From positions 103,413 to 167,412 of the forward strand of contig QFQQ01000005.1 in NCBI GenBank assembly GCA_003243445.1: a stretch of DNA of 64,000 bases, in the 5' to 3' direction. Positions 35,413-44,478 of this stretch are shown here, piece by piece. Under the pieces are notes generated by a model. It did no database searches. It was not told the origin of the DNA and saw only the letters and a program-made list of their open reading frames with translations. Positions within the stretch are counted from its first letter, which is position 1. Each line of letters begins with the position of its first letter. The DNA comes from Citrobacter freundii (GTDB taxonomy: Bacteria; Bacteroidota; Bacteroidia; Chitinophagales; Chitinophagaceae). The translations under genes and the position numbers were made by a program.

Positions 35413-35927
35413 AACAATGCAAAGCGTTATGATCTGACATACGATTGTTTCTTTGCAGAGATCTTCAATATTACCTGCGGTGAATGTTTTTAAAACAAGT
35501 AAAAAATCTTTAGGAACCTGGATAATAAGGTTCATGATCACGGTCTTTCTACTTTTATCCTGGCAAGATTGTTTTCTTGCGACATAAAATCTGATAAGTG
35601 TTTCGACAGATCCCTTACCGGCTTTTCATCTTCCTGGACGCATGATCCATATCAACCGAAAATTCATTGCGTAGACATTTCCCCAATTCCATGCCGTAAC
35701 TGTGGCATTCATTCATCCCGGTAAGAACGTTTACCAGCGATAAGGCATGCTTTCTCCGTGTTTTCCCCGGTAAAAATCAGTGCAAGGGTCAGCAATGGTT
35801 TTGGCGCATTCTTGGAAAAGAAACATGCAACTTCAGGCATGGCGGAAGAAAATGGAAGAAGTGAGGCCGGCGTCATTACAGTAGTCTGAAGGTGAAAACA
35901 TATCACAGGAAACAACGATCAATTTGT
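35413..35927. other. Intergenic, no supported gene
   Basis: 515 bp. A 33-codon minus-strand frame (35716-35615, beginning MNECHSYGMELGK) has a protein-like composition and an open extension upstream, but it is too short to support as a gene. It could be a remnant. Confidence 0.35.
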
Positions 35928-37685
35928 ATGTCTTTGCAACAAAGTAAGGTAACTCCGGCGGAAACGGTACAACGCCTGGCCATCGTGGGCGGTGGTCCCA
36001 GTGCCCTTTATATGTTAAAAAAACTGGTGCAGCAGCGTGAGCTGCCGGTCTCCATCGACATTTTTGAGCGAAAACAAACGCTGGGTGCCGGCATGCCGTA
36101 TAGCGAAGAAGGGGCGGGGACCGAGCACATCACCAATGTATCGGGCAATGAGATCCCCGCGCTCCGTGAATCGCTGGATACCTGGGTGAAAGAACAGGAT
36201 CCTGAATGGCTCCGGACCTTCGACATTGATCCCGCCACTTTCCATGCCTACAAAGTAGTCCCGCGCTTGCTGTTCGGAAGATATCTCTCGGCACAGTTCA
36301 ACGACTGGTTGAAGCTGGCGCAGGAGAAGGGGATCATGGTCCGCGTCCATACCGGTGCCACTGTAACAGATATCCGCGACGACGCGGGCAGTTCGGAAGT
36401 GCGGATAAAGGTATATGATACCTGGAAGGCTTTTCACAAAGTCATCATTTGTTCAGGGCATTACTGGCCCACAAAGCACGAAGGCTGGGTGCCGAACTAT
36501 TTTGATTCTCCTTACCCGCCCGCAAAACTGCGGAAGGCGATCAACCGCCCCGTGGCTATTCGGGGATCTTCGCTCACCGCCATCGATGCTATCCGGACCC
36601 TGGCCCGCAGTAATGGAGCGTTTGAGCGAAGCAGCGGGAACCGGATCGGCCGGTACAGGTTGAACTCCGCCAGCCAGGGCTTTAAGCTCGTGATGTTCTC
36701 CCGGTCTGGCTTGCTGCCGGCTGTGCGTTTTCATCTTGAAGATGCGCAGTTGCACCGCTCGGAAGGGCTGAGTGATGCGGACATTGAAGTATTGCGCGAA
36801 AAAAATAACGGCTTCCTTCCGCTGGATGATGTATTCGAGGCGAACTTCAAACGCCCGCTGCAACAGGCGCAGCCGGCCCTGTACGAAAAGATCAGGGACC
36901 TGCGGATGGAGGAATTCGTGGAGCACATCATGCGGGCACGCGAAAACAGCGATCCCTTTCAGTTACTCAAACAGGAATACGCGGAAGCGGAGCAGTCGAT
37001 CCGGGAACAGCGGTCCATTTACTGGAAGGAGATGCTTGGTTCACTCAGCTTCACCATGAATTATCCGGCCAAATATTTTTCCGGTGAAGACATGCGCCGG
37101 TTGCACAAGACCCTGCTGCCGCTTATAGCCATTGTGATCGCGTATGTTCCCCAAAGTTCCGTGGAAGAAATGCTGGCCTTGCGGGAAGCGGGGCTGCTCG
37201 AATTGATCAGCGTGGGAGAAGAAAGCCAGGTGATTCCCCGCCCTGAAGGTGGCGCGGTCATTAGTTGGGAGGAGCAGGGACAAAAAGTGGAACAGAGCTT
37301 CGATTATTTCGTGGATAGCATCGGGCAACAGCACCTTGACCTGAAGGATCTGCCGTTTCCGGGGCTGATCAATAGTGGCATCCTCACTGGCGCTACCGTC
37401 AAATTCAGGGAGCCAGAGGCAGGGTTCGCCTTGCAGCAGCAAGGCAACGACAAGATCGTTCCCAAAGGCAATTGCTGTTATCTTTCACTGTCGGGCATCG
37501 CCATCAACGATGCGTTCCAGGTCGTAAATGAACACGGCCAGCCGCATGAACGGATCTTCATGATGGCTGTTCCCTTCATGGGCGGTTATAACCCCGACTA
37601 TTCAGGCCTTGACTTCTGCGATAAAGCCTCCGACCTGATTGTAGAAGAACTGGTAAAACAACGTGGGATACGACTGGCCAGCTGA
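35928..37685 (+). CDS. FAD/NAD(P)-binding oxidoreductase (NAD_binding_9 family)
   Basis: 585 residues from ATG 35928 (GTG 35892 is a poorer start). A Rossmann dinucleotide motif lies near residues 18-27 (AIVGGGPSAL), followed by IERK-type acidic-basic residues (IDIFERKQTLGAGMPYS). A second nucleotide motif is VAIRGSSLTAIDAIRTL near residue 210. This is the FAD-NAD(P)-binding superfamily (PF13454), related to L-lysine/L-ornithine N-hydroxylases and acyl-anthranilate-type oxygenases. No siderophore genes adjoin, so no substrate is assigned. It is cytoplasmic and convergent with the two-component operon that follows. Confidence 0.8.
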   Translation: MSLQQSKVTPAETVQRLAIVGGGPSALYMLKKLVQQRELPVSIDIFERKQTLGAGMPYSEEGAGTEHITNVSGNEIPALRESLDTWVKEQDPEWLRTFDIDPATFHAYKVVPRLLFGRYLSAQFNDWLKLAQEKGIMVRVHTGATVTDIRDDAGSSEVRIKVYDTWKAFHKVIICSGHYWPTKHEGWVPNYFDSPYPPAKLRKAINRPVAIRGSSLTAIDAIRTLARSNGAFERSSGNRIGRYRLNSASQGFKLVMFSRSGLLPAVRFHLEDAQLHRSEGLSDADIEVLREKNNGFLPLDDVFEANFKRPLQQAQPALYEKIRDLRMEEFVEHIMRARENSDPFQLLKQEYAEAEQSIREQRSIYWKEMLGSLSFTMNYPAKYFSGEDMRRLHKTLLPLIAIVIAYVPQSSVEEMLALREAGLLELISVGEESQVIPRPEGGAVISWEEQGQKVEQSFDYFVDSIGQQHLDLKDLPFPGLINSGILTGATVKFREPEAGFALQQQGNDKIVPKGNCCYLSLSGIAINDAFQVVNEHGQPHERIFMMAVPFMGGYNPDYSGLDFCDKASDLIVEELVKQRGIRLAS

Positions 37686-37737
37686 ACGAATGGATCACCG
37701 GATGTGTTTGATATGTTTGCCCGTAAACCGGCAACAG

Positions 37738-38436
37738 CTATTTTACTTTCAGTTGTTCCTTATTTATACGAAGTGCGATCAATACCAGGTCAGCCAGGCC
37801 CTTGGCAAACACAAGTACAACTGCCAGCGCGTAATTCATCGTTTCCGTATGCGTCCAGAAGGTAAAGAAATACATTATGACACAAAAGATAGTCAAATAA
37901 ATGCCTGTGAGGCGATAGGAAACTTCTTTGATAATGGCATCCTGCGTCACTTTATTCTTCGGCCTGGCGCTGTATAAAAAGAAAGCGAACTGGCTCCAGT
38001 AGATCAGGGTAACCATCAACATTTGCCCATAAGTAATATTGGTTGTCATGGACGCGCTTTCAGGGTCAGACATAAATGCCACGAAAAGATAGAACCCGAT
38101 CAGCGAAACCCAGTTCCAAAAACTGAAGATACCGGCCTGCTTCCACCGTTCTTTTACGGAAGCCGCCTTTGCAAACCATAAGAGCAATATCAAATTGCAC
38201 AACCAGTAATTGACCAGTTCCAGCATAAAATAGAACAATACGGCGCCGGGCAACCAGTCAAAGAAAATAATACCGCAACAGGGGATTAAGATACTCAGCA
38301 AAAATTGTTGAAATACCGATAAACGAAGAAGCTTTATTACTACCTGAAGTAAAAAGAGCATATCAGTTAAAATGTTTGCCTGGCTAAAAGTTATATTTAG
38401 ATAGTTGATGATCCCAAAGCGGGTTTTAGTATTCAT
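37738..38436 (-). CDS. Multi-pass membrane protein of unknown function, in LytTR operon
   Basis: 232 residues with about six to seven hydrophobic segments, for example FQQFLLSILIPCCGIIFF, GAVLFYFMLELVNYWLCNLI, FWNWVSLIGFYLFVAFM and LTGIYLTIFCVIMYFFTFW. No enzyme motif is recognised; the pattern resembles small Bacteroidota DUF6498-type membrane proteins, a low-confidence suggestion. Its start overlaps the end of the response-regulator gene by 11 bp, so it is translated as part of the kinase-regulator operon and may be a membrane partner or output of that system. Confidence 0.7.
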   Translation of the reverse strand: MNTKTRFGIINYLNITFSQANILTDMLFLLQVVIKLLRLSVFQQFLLSILIPCCGIIFFDWLPGAVLFYFMLELVNYWLCNLILLLWFAKAASVKERWKQAGIFSFWNWVSLIGFYLFVAFMSDPESASMTTNITYGQMLMVTLIYWSQFAFFLYSARPKNKVTQDAIIKEVSYRLTGIYLTIFCVIMYFFTFWTHTETMNYALAVVLVFAKGLADLVLIALRINKEQLKVK

Positions 38437-39139
38437 TCAATCTGCCGATAACGGCCTGCTTGTACAAGCGTCCTATAGGGATCTCCGAATCTTTCAGCTT
38501 AACTGAAAGCGCACTATATCCGGAGACCTTATCCAGTGACACAATGTAGGACCGGTGAACCCGCAAAAACTTATGCTCTGATAATAAATTCTCTATCGAT
38601 GAAATGGATTGTTTTACCAACAGTTTTTTGCCATCATTCAGAAATATCTTTACAAAGTCCTTACAGCTTTCAATGTATTTGATCTCGTTGATAAAAATTT
38701 TATTCATGCCTTTGTCCATCTTCACGTAAACAAAAGCTTCTGCAGGGGGAGCAGGTTCAATGGACGTTGTAGTGAGCTCACTACCCACGATGCGGTTCAG
38801 TTTGGTCACCGCTTTTAAAAAACGTTCAAAGGAAACAGGTTTCACCAAATAATCCACCGCATCCAGTTCAAAGCCATCCACCGCGTATTCCCTGTAGGCG
38901 GTTACAAAGATTACTTTTGGACGGTGCGCGAGACTTCTGAAGAATTCGGTACCAATGACACGGGGCATTTTAATATCGAGAAAAATAACGTCTACTTTTT
39001 TCTGCCGCAAAACCTCAATGGCTTCAAGCGCATTATTACATTGCCCGACAATCTCCAGCGCTGCTATATCGTCGATATATCTTGCTAATATTTTTAAAGC
39101 AGGTGGCTCATCATCTATAAGCAGGCAGCGAATCTTCAT
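38426..39139 (-). CDS. LytTR-family response regulator
   Basis: 237 residues. The receiver domain spans about 1-120 with the phospho-acceptor Asp55 (VIFLDIKMPRV) and the acidic pair D9-D10. The LytTR DNA-binding domain lies at about 135-237 (VYVKMDKGMNKIFINEIKYI, FLRVHRSYIVSLDKVSGY, IPIGRLYKQAV). This is the AlgR/AgrA/LytR output, which binds repeats as a beta-sheet DNA reader. It overlaps the kinase gene by 29 bp and the downstream membrane protein by 11 bp, so all three are translated together. Confidence 0.95.
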   Translation of the reverse strand: MKIRCLLIDDEPPALKILARYIDDIAALEIVGQCNNALEAIEVLRQKKVDVIFLDIKMPRVIGTEFFRSLAHRPKVIFVTAYREYAVDGFELDAVDYLVKPVSFERFLKAVTKLNRIVGSELTTTSIEPAPPAEAFVYVKMDKGMNKIFINEIKYIESCKDFVKIFLNDGKKLLVKQSISSIENLLSEHKFLRVHRSYIVSLDKVSGYSALSVKLKDSEIPIGRLYKQAVIGRLNEY

Positions 39140-40268
39140 ATTTGAGGGATTGTGAAATGACCGGTTGTTCCAACTGATAAGTGGCAGCCGGATTATTGAT
39201 TAACTGAATGGTAAGCGAGATCACATAGAAATTGCTTTCCTCATTAATTTTCAATTCATGATTGCCAGGATAAATAAACCCGAGCCGCTTTTTTACATTT
39301 TCAATACCGATGCCGTTTTTCCTGTGTGGAGCAAACTCACTTTTACTGTTGGCGATCTTGGCTTTCAATTTATTTTCCTTTACAGATACATCCACTGTCA
39401 ACCAGGATTTTTCTATCTGTTCGGACGTACCATGTTTAAAGGCATTTTCTATAAACGGGATCATCAATAGGGGAGCAATGAATATATCCTGTGTGTCTCC
39501 GTCTACATTCCAGGAAATATCAATCTTATTACCATATCTCTCCCGTTCCAGTTCGATATAATTTTTCATTATCTCCAGTTCTTTTCCCAGCCGCACTTCT
39601 GCTGCCCGGCAATCATACAGCATATAACTCAGGAGGTTTGAAAGTTTCAAGATCAATCCTGGTGTTTTGGGGGAGCTTTCTAAAGAGAAGGAATATATAT
39701 TGTTCAACGTGTTAAATAAAAAGTGCGGTTGCACCTGTGCTTTCAATAATTGCAGCTCGGCCGTAACTTTCTCCTGCTGCACATTCAGCCATTCTTTCTG
39801 CTTAAAATCCCAGTACTTGAAAAATTTTATCATCATAGGAATTGCTGCTGAAGTAGTGATACATAAATAACACCAGGCCAGTGGTCCTTTTGGCAATACA
39901 TAGGTCGGGTCCATCATCGTCTGTATAGGTATCACAACATAGTCTTTGTACCAGACGTCCATGTACAGGCCTGCTATTCCCCAAAGAAGCATGATCAGGA
40001 AAAACTCAACGATCTTACCTCTCAGCAAAAAACGGGGGACGGCCCAGTAAGCCATCGGGTAGCCATAGAAAATGAAAATGGGTAACCATATAAACATATT
40101 GATGGCGAGCTTGCCAAATGAAGCGGGAGTGCCAATTGCCACCCAGAAACCTGCCCAGAGTAATGTGTGTACAATCCAGTATAAAACATGGCGCAGTACT
40201 TTGTAGCGGGGAGAAAAAACAAAGTCGTTATACAGGAAGATATTGATGGATTGCAACAGTCGGCTCAT
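39111..40268 (-). CDS. LytS-type sensor histidine kinase
   Basis: 385 residues. Four transmembrane helices occupy roughly residues 25-150, followed by a coiled linker and the His_kinase domain. The phospho-His is His182 in LKAQVQPHFLFNTLNNIYS, and the ATP-binding domain includes IAPLLMIPFIENAFKHGTSE (N box) and NGIGIENVKKRLGFIYPG (G box). No extracytoplasmic sensor domain is present, so the signal is probably membrane-related. It is the first gene of the three-gene operon. A 446-bp divergent spacer separates it from the exported-protein cluster. Confidence 0.95.
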   Translation of the reverse strand: MSRLLQSINIFLYNDFVFSPRYKVLRHVLYWIVHTLLWAGFWVAIGTPASFGKLAINMFIWLPIFIFYGYPMAYWAVPRFLLRGKIVEFFLIMLLWGIAGLYMDVWYKDYVVIPIQTMMDPTYVLPKGPLAWCYLCITTSAAIPMMIKFFKYWDFKQKEWLNVQQEKVTAELQLLKAQVQPHFLFNTLNNIYSFSLESSPKTPGLILKLSNLLSYMLYDCRAAEVRLGKELEIMKNYIELERERYGNKIDISWNVDGDTQDIFIAPLLMIPFIENAFKHGTSEQIEKSWLTVDVSVKENKLKAKIANSKSEFAPHRKNGIGIENVKKRLGFIYPGNHELKINEESNFYVISLTIQLINNPAATYQLEQPVISQSLKYEDSLPAYR

Positions 40269-40714
40269 CTGTTAATCAATTTAGCTTTTTTGAGCCCTAT
40301 CAGAGCTTTTAAAAAGAAATCACGCCTTCAATTTAAAGTTAAATAATAATTGGCCATTTATAAACAATAAAAGACTAACGGGCCTTTTTCCCGACAAACA
40401 ACATTTTTAAGATATTAACACCACGCATAGCCATTTACAGCTTTATATCCGGAAATTTTTCGTCTAAGCGATTAGTTTTCAGAAAGCCAAAATTCTGCGT
40501 CATTTTAGCATTGGTCATTTTTTTAACGCATATCGATCGAAACAGTCGCTGGCTGCCCGTAAGATGCTTCCTGTATCGCAAGCACTGATGCTTGCGGATT
40601 CCTTTTCCCTTGAAGACGGATAAGTTTTAAAACGAGGTAACGTATGATAAACCTGTGACAGGTTGTGAAAAAAATATTTCTGCTATCTGATTTTCATTCT
40701 TAAAAAGTTTAGCA
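40269..40714. other. Divergent spacer between the kinase operon and the exported-protein cluster
   Basis: 446 bp, no gene seen. It contains two inverted repeats: CGCAAGCA-CTGA-TGCTTGCG (40577-40596) and AACCTG-TGA-CAGGTT (40650-40664), the latter 50 bp upstream of the start at 40715 and a possible operator. Confidence 0.5.
40577..40596. terminator. Perfect 8-bp hairpin in the divergent spacer
   Basis: CGCAAGCA / TGCTTGCG with loop CTGA, followed by GATTCCTTTT. It may be a terminator of an unseen short transcript or an mRNA leader structure. Confidence 0.4.
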
Positions 40715-41563
40715 ATGAAACCGATCAAATTATTATCATTAGCAATTGCTTTATTCCAGTTTGCGCATGGCGGTTATTGTCAGCTTGGGAATTTACCCGG
40801 TAAGATAAAAATCAAATCCGAAAAATCTGTGACCTCAGCAGGTAAGACGTCCGCAGGCGATAAGACGGAAGTTTCACCAGCGACAACAACAGAAAAAACG
40901 GCCAACGAAGAGAATAATTTAAATACCAAAGCTATGTCAACCGAAAGCATTCCTGTGAACTCGAAGTATTTCCTGCATGAAGACCTAAAGCTTATTCCCG
41001 GCGCCACATTTTATTTTTCTGACAAGCCTTTTGGTAACAGCCATGATGGTGCAAAAACAAGTTTCAGATCAAGCGGTTTTATTTATGGCCGCCTGGAGTT
41101 AAAAAATCAAACCATTGAAGAGGCTTTTAAAGTAAATCCTATCGGCAAAAATTATTACCTGATATATGCTTTCGCTGTTGTGAACGGCAGCGAGGGTAAG
41201 TATGCGCAAACCAATCATAATTGCGTAATGCTAAAAGCAGAAGACATCAAAAAGTCAGCTTTCAATTTTGATATTTTACCTGATCCGGCCCATGCCACCA
41301 CCGGGATCGGTATGAACTATGATTATGGTTTTGATGCACTCCATGTTTCCGGCGGCCCGATGTACCAGATCATAGATCAAAGTAAATTCCCGGACAATGG
41401 TGACTATATCATTCAACTGCAGTTCTACTTCCGGCCGGTGGACGGGTGGGGGAACGGGTTGCCTAATTCCAGCGACTGGCCCGGCGCAGAAGGCGCGTTT
41501 CAGTTCAGTTTCAATTCAGCTGATGTAGCTTCTATCACAAAAAATTTTACGGCAGTACACTAG
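40715..41563 (+). CDS. Exported protein of unknown function (first part of a gene split by TAG)
   Basis: 282 residues with a signal peptide (MKPIKLLSLAIALFQFAHGG, cleavage near YCQ). Residues 35-70 are a Lys/Thr/Glu-rich linker; the rest is a beta-rich domain (FYFSDKPFGNSHDGAKTSFR, GFIYGRLELKNQTIEEAFKV, DYIIQLQFYFRPVDGWGNG) I do not recognise. The stop TAG at 41561-41563 is followed in the same frame, with no intervening base shift, by the 132-codon frame at 41567. The second half has no signal peptide of its own. I read the two as one gene of about 417 codons interrupted by a single stop. It opens the exported-protein cluster. Confidence 0.65.
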   Translation: MKPIKLLSLAIALFQFAHGGYCQLGNLPGKIKIKSEKSVTSAGKTSAGDKTEVSPATTTEKTANEENNLNTKAMSTESIPVNSKYFLHEDLKLIPGATFYFSDKPFGNSHDGAKTSFRSSGFIYGRLELKNQTIEEAFKVNPIGKNYYLIYAFAVVNGSEGKYAQTNHNCVMLKAEDIKKSAFNFDILPDPAHATTGIGMNYDYGFDALHVSGGPMYQIIDQSKFPDNGDYIIQLQFYFRPVDGWGNGLPNSSDWPGAEGAFQFSFNSADVASITKNFTAVH

Positions 41564-41566
41564 GCG

Positions 41567-41965
41567 GTGAAGACGTCAGCTTTTACACTGCATGCAATGC
41601 CCGATTGGTGGCCTAAAACTTCAAGAACATTACCGGACGCATCTGTTAGTCCGGCTGCTTTGGAAGCCATGATAAAAGAAGAGCTAAGTTCTTCCGGGGA
41701 TCAATTGGTCAGGTGCGTGGTAGCGAATAACAGTCCCAACGCACTTTGGATCGTGCAAAAAAATGATCTGGGTGTTCCTACCTATCAATTGCTGGCCGAA
41801 AATGTTTACACGATTTATAAGAGAGACGGAAAGTGTTTCCTGGGTGATGTCAGCATCGCTAAAGAATACCTGGGTAGCGGCAAATATGGTAAGCCCTATG
41901 TGCGAAATGTAAATGTTGCAACCAGTGGCTACGGAACAGCGATCGATTGCAGTGTCATTAAATAA
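41567..41965 (+). CDS. Continuation of the preceding exported protein after an in-frame TAG
   Basis: 132 codons from a GTG immediately after the upstream stop (ATG 41597 is the first ATG). Content: TLPDASVSPAALEAMIKEEL, DQLVRCVVANNSPNALWIVQ, LGVPTYQLLAENVYTIY and KCFLGDVSIAKEYLGSGK. This is a compact alpha/beta module that I do not recognise. It lies in exactly the frame of 40715-41563, and no ribosome-binding site is visible for an independent start. The arrangement suggests a recent nonsense mutation, a sequencing error or stop-codon readthrough. If expressed separately, it would be cytoplasmic and lack its targeting signal. Confidence 0.5.
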   Translation: MKTSAFTLHAMPDWWPKTSRTLPDASVSPAALEAMIKEELSSSGDQLVRCVVANNSPNALWIVQKNDLGVPTYQLLAENVYTIYKRDGKCFLGDVSIAKEYLGSGKYGKPYVRNVNVATSGYGTAIDCSVIK

Positions 41966-41983
41966 AACAAAAAACGCTTAGTT

Positions 41984-42334
41984 ATGAGTATGATAGCCTT
42001 GCAGCCCGGCGAAAATGTCATTGATACCTGGTCCATATTTTACATTCCACCGGAAGGAAAGAAATTTAATGGCAAGCTTACCGTAACTAACCAGCGGCTT
42101 ATTTACCGGACGGCGTATGATGCGGGTTACAATCCGGCTTCTTACCATGTTACGTTCGATAAAGAAGATAAGGACATTGTTTACGCTATCAATAAAGCAG
42201 ATATCGCAGGCGTAGATGTGCAAAAATCAATTTTTTCCAAAAAAGTCATGATCACACTTTCTGATGGTTCAAAGCATGAGTTCAATTATGGAGTAATGAG
42301 TATTGATAAACTGGTTGCCGCTGTAAATAGTTGA
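41984..42334 (+). CDS. Small GRAM/PH-like domain protein
   Basis: 116 residues, no signal peptide. The arrangement of strands (FNGKLTVTNQRLIYRTAYD, VYAINKADIAGVDVQKSIFS, VMITLSDGSKHEFNYGVMSI) ending in a C-terminal helix (DKLVAAVNS) matches the bacterial PH/GRAM-like fold (bPH family), often involved in membrane or protein binding. Typical marks are L-T-V-T-N-Q-R-L-I-Y and a basic-hydrophobic third strand. It sits 18 bp after the split gene and is probably co-transcribed. It is the only recognisable cytosolic membrane-contact module of the cluster's early part. Confidence 0.6.
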   Translation: MSMIALQPGENVIDTWSIFYIPPEGKKFNGKLTVTNQRLIYRTAYDAGYNPASYHVTFDKEDKDIVYAINKADIAGVDVQKSIFSKKVMITLSDGSKHEFNYGVMSIDKLVAAVNS

Positions 42335-42448
42335 GACTGGTCGGTCGGAACTGAATTCTTTTTAGAGATAAAGAGCCTCATGCTGACATCAAAAATATCC
42401 GTGCCGGACTCCGGTTGTGAAATAAATGTTGACTTAAAATATAAACCA

Positions 42449-42769
42449 ATGAAACGAATAATTCTTATTCTCCTCTTTGGCATCAGCATGGGGAATATCG
42501 TGCAGGCTCAGTTCCTGAAGAATATCAAGGCAAAAGCAAAAGCCGCGATAGATAATTCCGTTGACCGTTCTACCAACAAAGTGATAGATAAAGCGATAAA
42601 TAATCCGATGGATAATGCTACTGATACGGTCCTGGCCAAATCGGGAAGAAAAGTAAGCGGTCTTTTTAAAAAGAAAAAGGACAAGAACGACGCAGAGCCG
42701 GTCGATAGCGCTGTTACGGTTGTTCCTGTTGCGGACACCGTTGCGACTAGGCCCAGGAATCAAAATTAA
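42449..42769 (+). CDS. Small exported Lys/Asp-rich helical protein
   Basis: 106 residues from ATG 42449, giving the signal peptide MKRIILILLFGISMGNIVQA; the ATG at 42380 would add 23 polar residues before it. The mature part is helical and charged (FLKNIKAKAKAAIDNSVDRS, VIDKAINNPMDNATDTVL, FKKKKDKNDAEPVD), with a proline-valine-threonine tail (VTVVPVADTVATRP). No family is recognised. In Bacteroidota many short proteins with AAIDNSVDRSTNK-like text adjoin surface-structure genes. It is likely periplasmic or surface-exposed. The 123-bp gap that follows may hold a promoter for the next gene. Confidence 0.55.
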   Translation: MKRIILILLFGISMGNIVQAQFLKNIKAKAKAAIDNSVDRSTNKVIDKAINNPMDNATDTVLAKSGRKVSGLFKKKKDKNDAEPVDSAVTVVPVADTVATRPRNQN

Positions 42770-42891
42770 CAGTTACGTCCTGCTAATAAAAGGCTGTAGT
42801 TGTTAAGATTACCCGCTATGAAGACAGTTGTGTTTCTGATTTAGTAGTCAAGAATTATTGACACGTATTTACCAATAACAAAACTGAAACA

Positions 42892-44442
42892 ATGAAAAAA
42901 CTGTTCCTTCTTTTCTTTACGTATGCTTTTTCTACAGGCATTAACCAGGCGATGAGCCAGGATCCGTATATCAGGTTAAAACAGGCTGCGACAAAAAGTC
43001 CTGTGCTAAACACAGACCTGGGAAAAGTTGCCCTCTCAGAATCTGACAGCAGGCTCAGTGTGCCCAGGCAAAAGCCCATCAGCTTCAGGTCATTTGATAT
43101 GGTCGACAGGACCGGTAAGAAGATAGACCCGAATCAAATGGTTGAAGTTAATGGCAAGAGTCAAAGAGCCCAGGCAATTTTTGATAAGCTGAATGAGATC
43201 GAAAAGGAGCAAAATGCAAGAGGTTATTCTGTCAAAGATGATAAGCCTATTATCGTTGACATAATTACTCCTACTTCTTCATTAGATGGAAAGGTCCGGG
43301 AAATGGCGAACAGTATTTCGCCATTAAGATCTGAAACAGAATTGCAGGCTCTTTCCTCTACAAACCGGCAAGTGGGCGACCTGTTACTGAAACCAGGTGA
43401 TCAATACACCGAAACGGATAAAAAGAGAATTTCGGGAGCCAGGTTCCTGGTAAATGGTTCGGGTAATTTATCGGCAACTGCGAGCAGTACCACCAACCCG
43501 TTGAAGAACCGGAATGCCAATGTAATGTCAGGCAATAAGAACTTAACCATGGCACCGGAAACAAAATCGTCCAACCCTTCCACTGCGCTGAAAGTGATCA
43601 ATGATGTATCATCAAAAGACTGGTCGTTTGGTGTGATGAGTACTTTCCAGGCTGGTGTAAAAGCGGAGTTGACCCGGTACTCGAAAATTTGTCCGTTCAA
43701 TCCGCAGAGCCCCGGCTCAAGCCTGTCGGAATTTAAAGTCAGCGCCAATGCTAAAGTATATGCCGGCCTGTTTGATCATTCACTGGATCTGTTATCGGGA
43801 GGTGTTGAGTTTTATGCGCCATCCGATTCCAGCAAGCCTATGTCTGTGAAAGTACAGATCCGTGCGGCAGGCATCACGATCATGAGTCGCAATGAAACCT
43901 TTTCCCAGGCCAAATCGGTGGGTGAATCTTCCAGCTATAACAATTTTTCAGGGAAGCTGATAGATCAGCATGCAGACATCACCGTTCCCATCTGCTGCGG
44001 TATTGGATTTAGTGGTAAGATAGGAGTTAAGGGAAACATTGGCTTTAACTATGGCGGCAGTGTTTACCGGACTGTCGTAAACCTCAGGGCTGAGCCGGTA
44101 ATCGACCTGGAGGGCTATGCGGAAGCAGGTGTTTCACTCGGAGGAGTGGCCAAACTCGGAGCCGGCGGTGAACTGACTTTTATAAAGGGGCATATACCTT
44201 TTAACAGCCTTGTTGGTATCTGGGCACAAAACGCCGACCAGATCGTGGTGGGCTACAGCTATTATTTAGGATATGATCTCATTATGTTGAAAGGCCGTAT
44301 TTATGGTTACGCCGATGCATGCGTTCCCGTCATTGATAAGTGTCACCGTCTTGGAGAAGTCAACTTTTTTAAGTGGAACGGGTTCCAGTCATCAGGTACA
44401 GTTGCCGATGGCAATACCAATTATGTAATAAATAATTTGTAA
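42892..44442 (+). CDS. Large exported beta-rich protein of unknown function
   Basis: 516 residues with a signal peptide (MKKLFLLFFTYAFSTGINQ, cleavage near AMSQ). The N-terminal third is polar and helical (KSQRAQAIFDKLNEIEKEQN). From residue 240 on it is all beta with large Gly/Ala strands: VSANAKVYAGLFDHSLDLLS, GKIGVKGNIGFNYGGSVY, EGYAEAGVSLGGVAKLGAGG, and LKGRIYGYADACVPVIDKCH before EVNFFKWNGF. Cysteine pairs (PICC; CVPVIDKC) are consistent with oxidising export. This resembles the lipid-holding beta-sheet part of large lipid-transfer proteins in style only; I claim no homology. The vitellogenin-like gene follows 12-36 bp downstream. Confidence 0.55.
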   Translation: MKKLFLLFFTYAFSTGINQAMSQDPYIRLKQAATKSPVLNTDLGKVALSESDSRLSVPRQKPISFRSFDMVDRTGKKIDPNQMVEVNGKSQRAQAIFDKLNEIEKEQNARGYSVKDDKPIIVDIITPTSSLDGKVREMANSISPLRSETELQALSSTNRQVGDLLLKPGDQYTETDKKRISGARFLVNGSGNLSATASSTTNPLKNRNANVMSGNKNLTMAPETKSSNPSTALKVINDVSSKDWSFGVMSTFQAGVKAELTRYSKICPFNPQSPGSSLSEFKVSANAKVYAGLFDHSLDLLSGGVEFYAPSDSSKPMSVKVQIRAAGITIMSRNETFSQAKSVGESSSYNNFSGKLIDQHADITVPICCGIGFSGKIGVKGNIGFNYGGSVYRTVVNLRAEPVIDLEGYAEAGVSLGGVAKLGAGGELTFIKGHIPFNSLVGIWAQNADQIVVGYSYYLGYDLIMLKGRIYGYADACVPVIDKCHRLGEVNFFKWNGFQSSGTVADGNTNYVINNL

Positions 44443-44478
44443 TACAGTCTTTGAATGCCCGGCTTTCATTGCGTTACC

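Noticed and set aside
35615..35716. 33-codon minus-strand frame with protein-like text (MNECHSYGMELGK)
   Set aside because: Too short and without context; noted as a possible remnant only.
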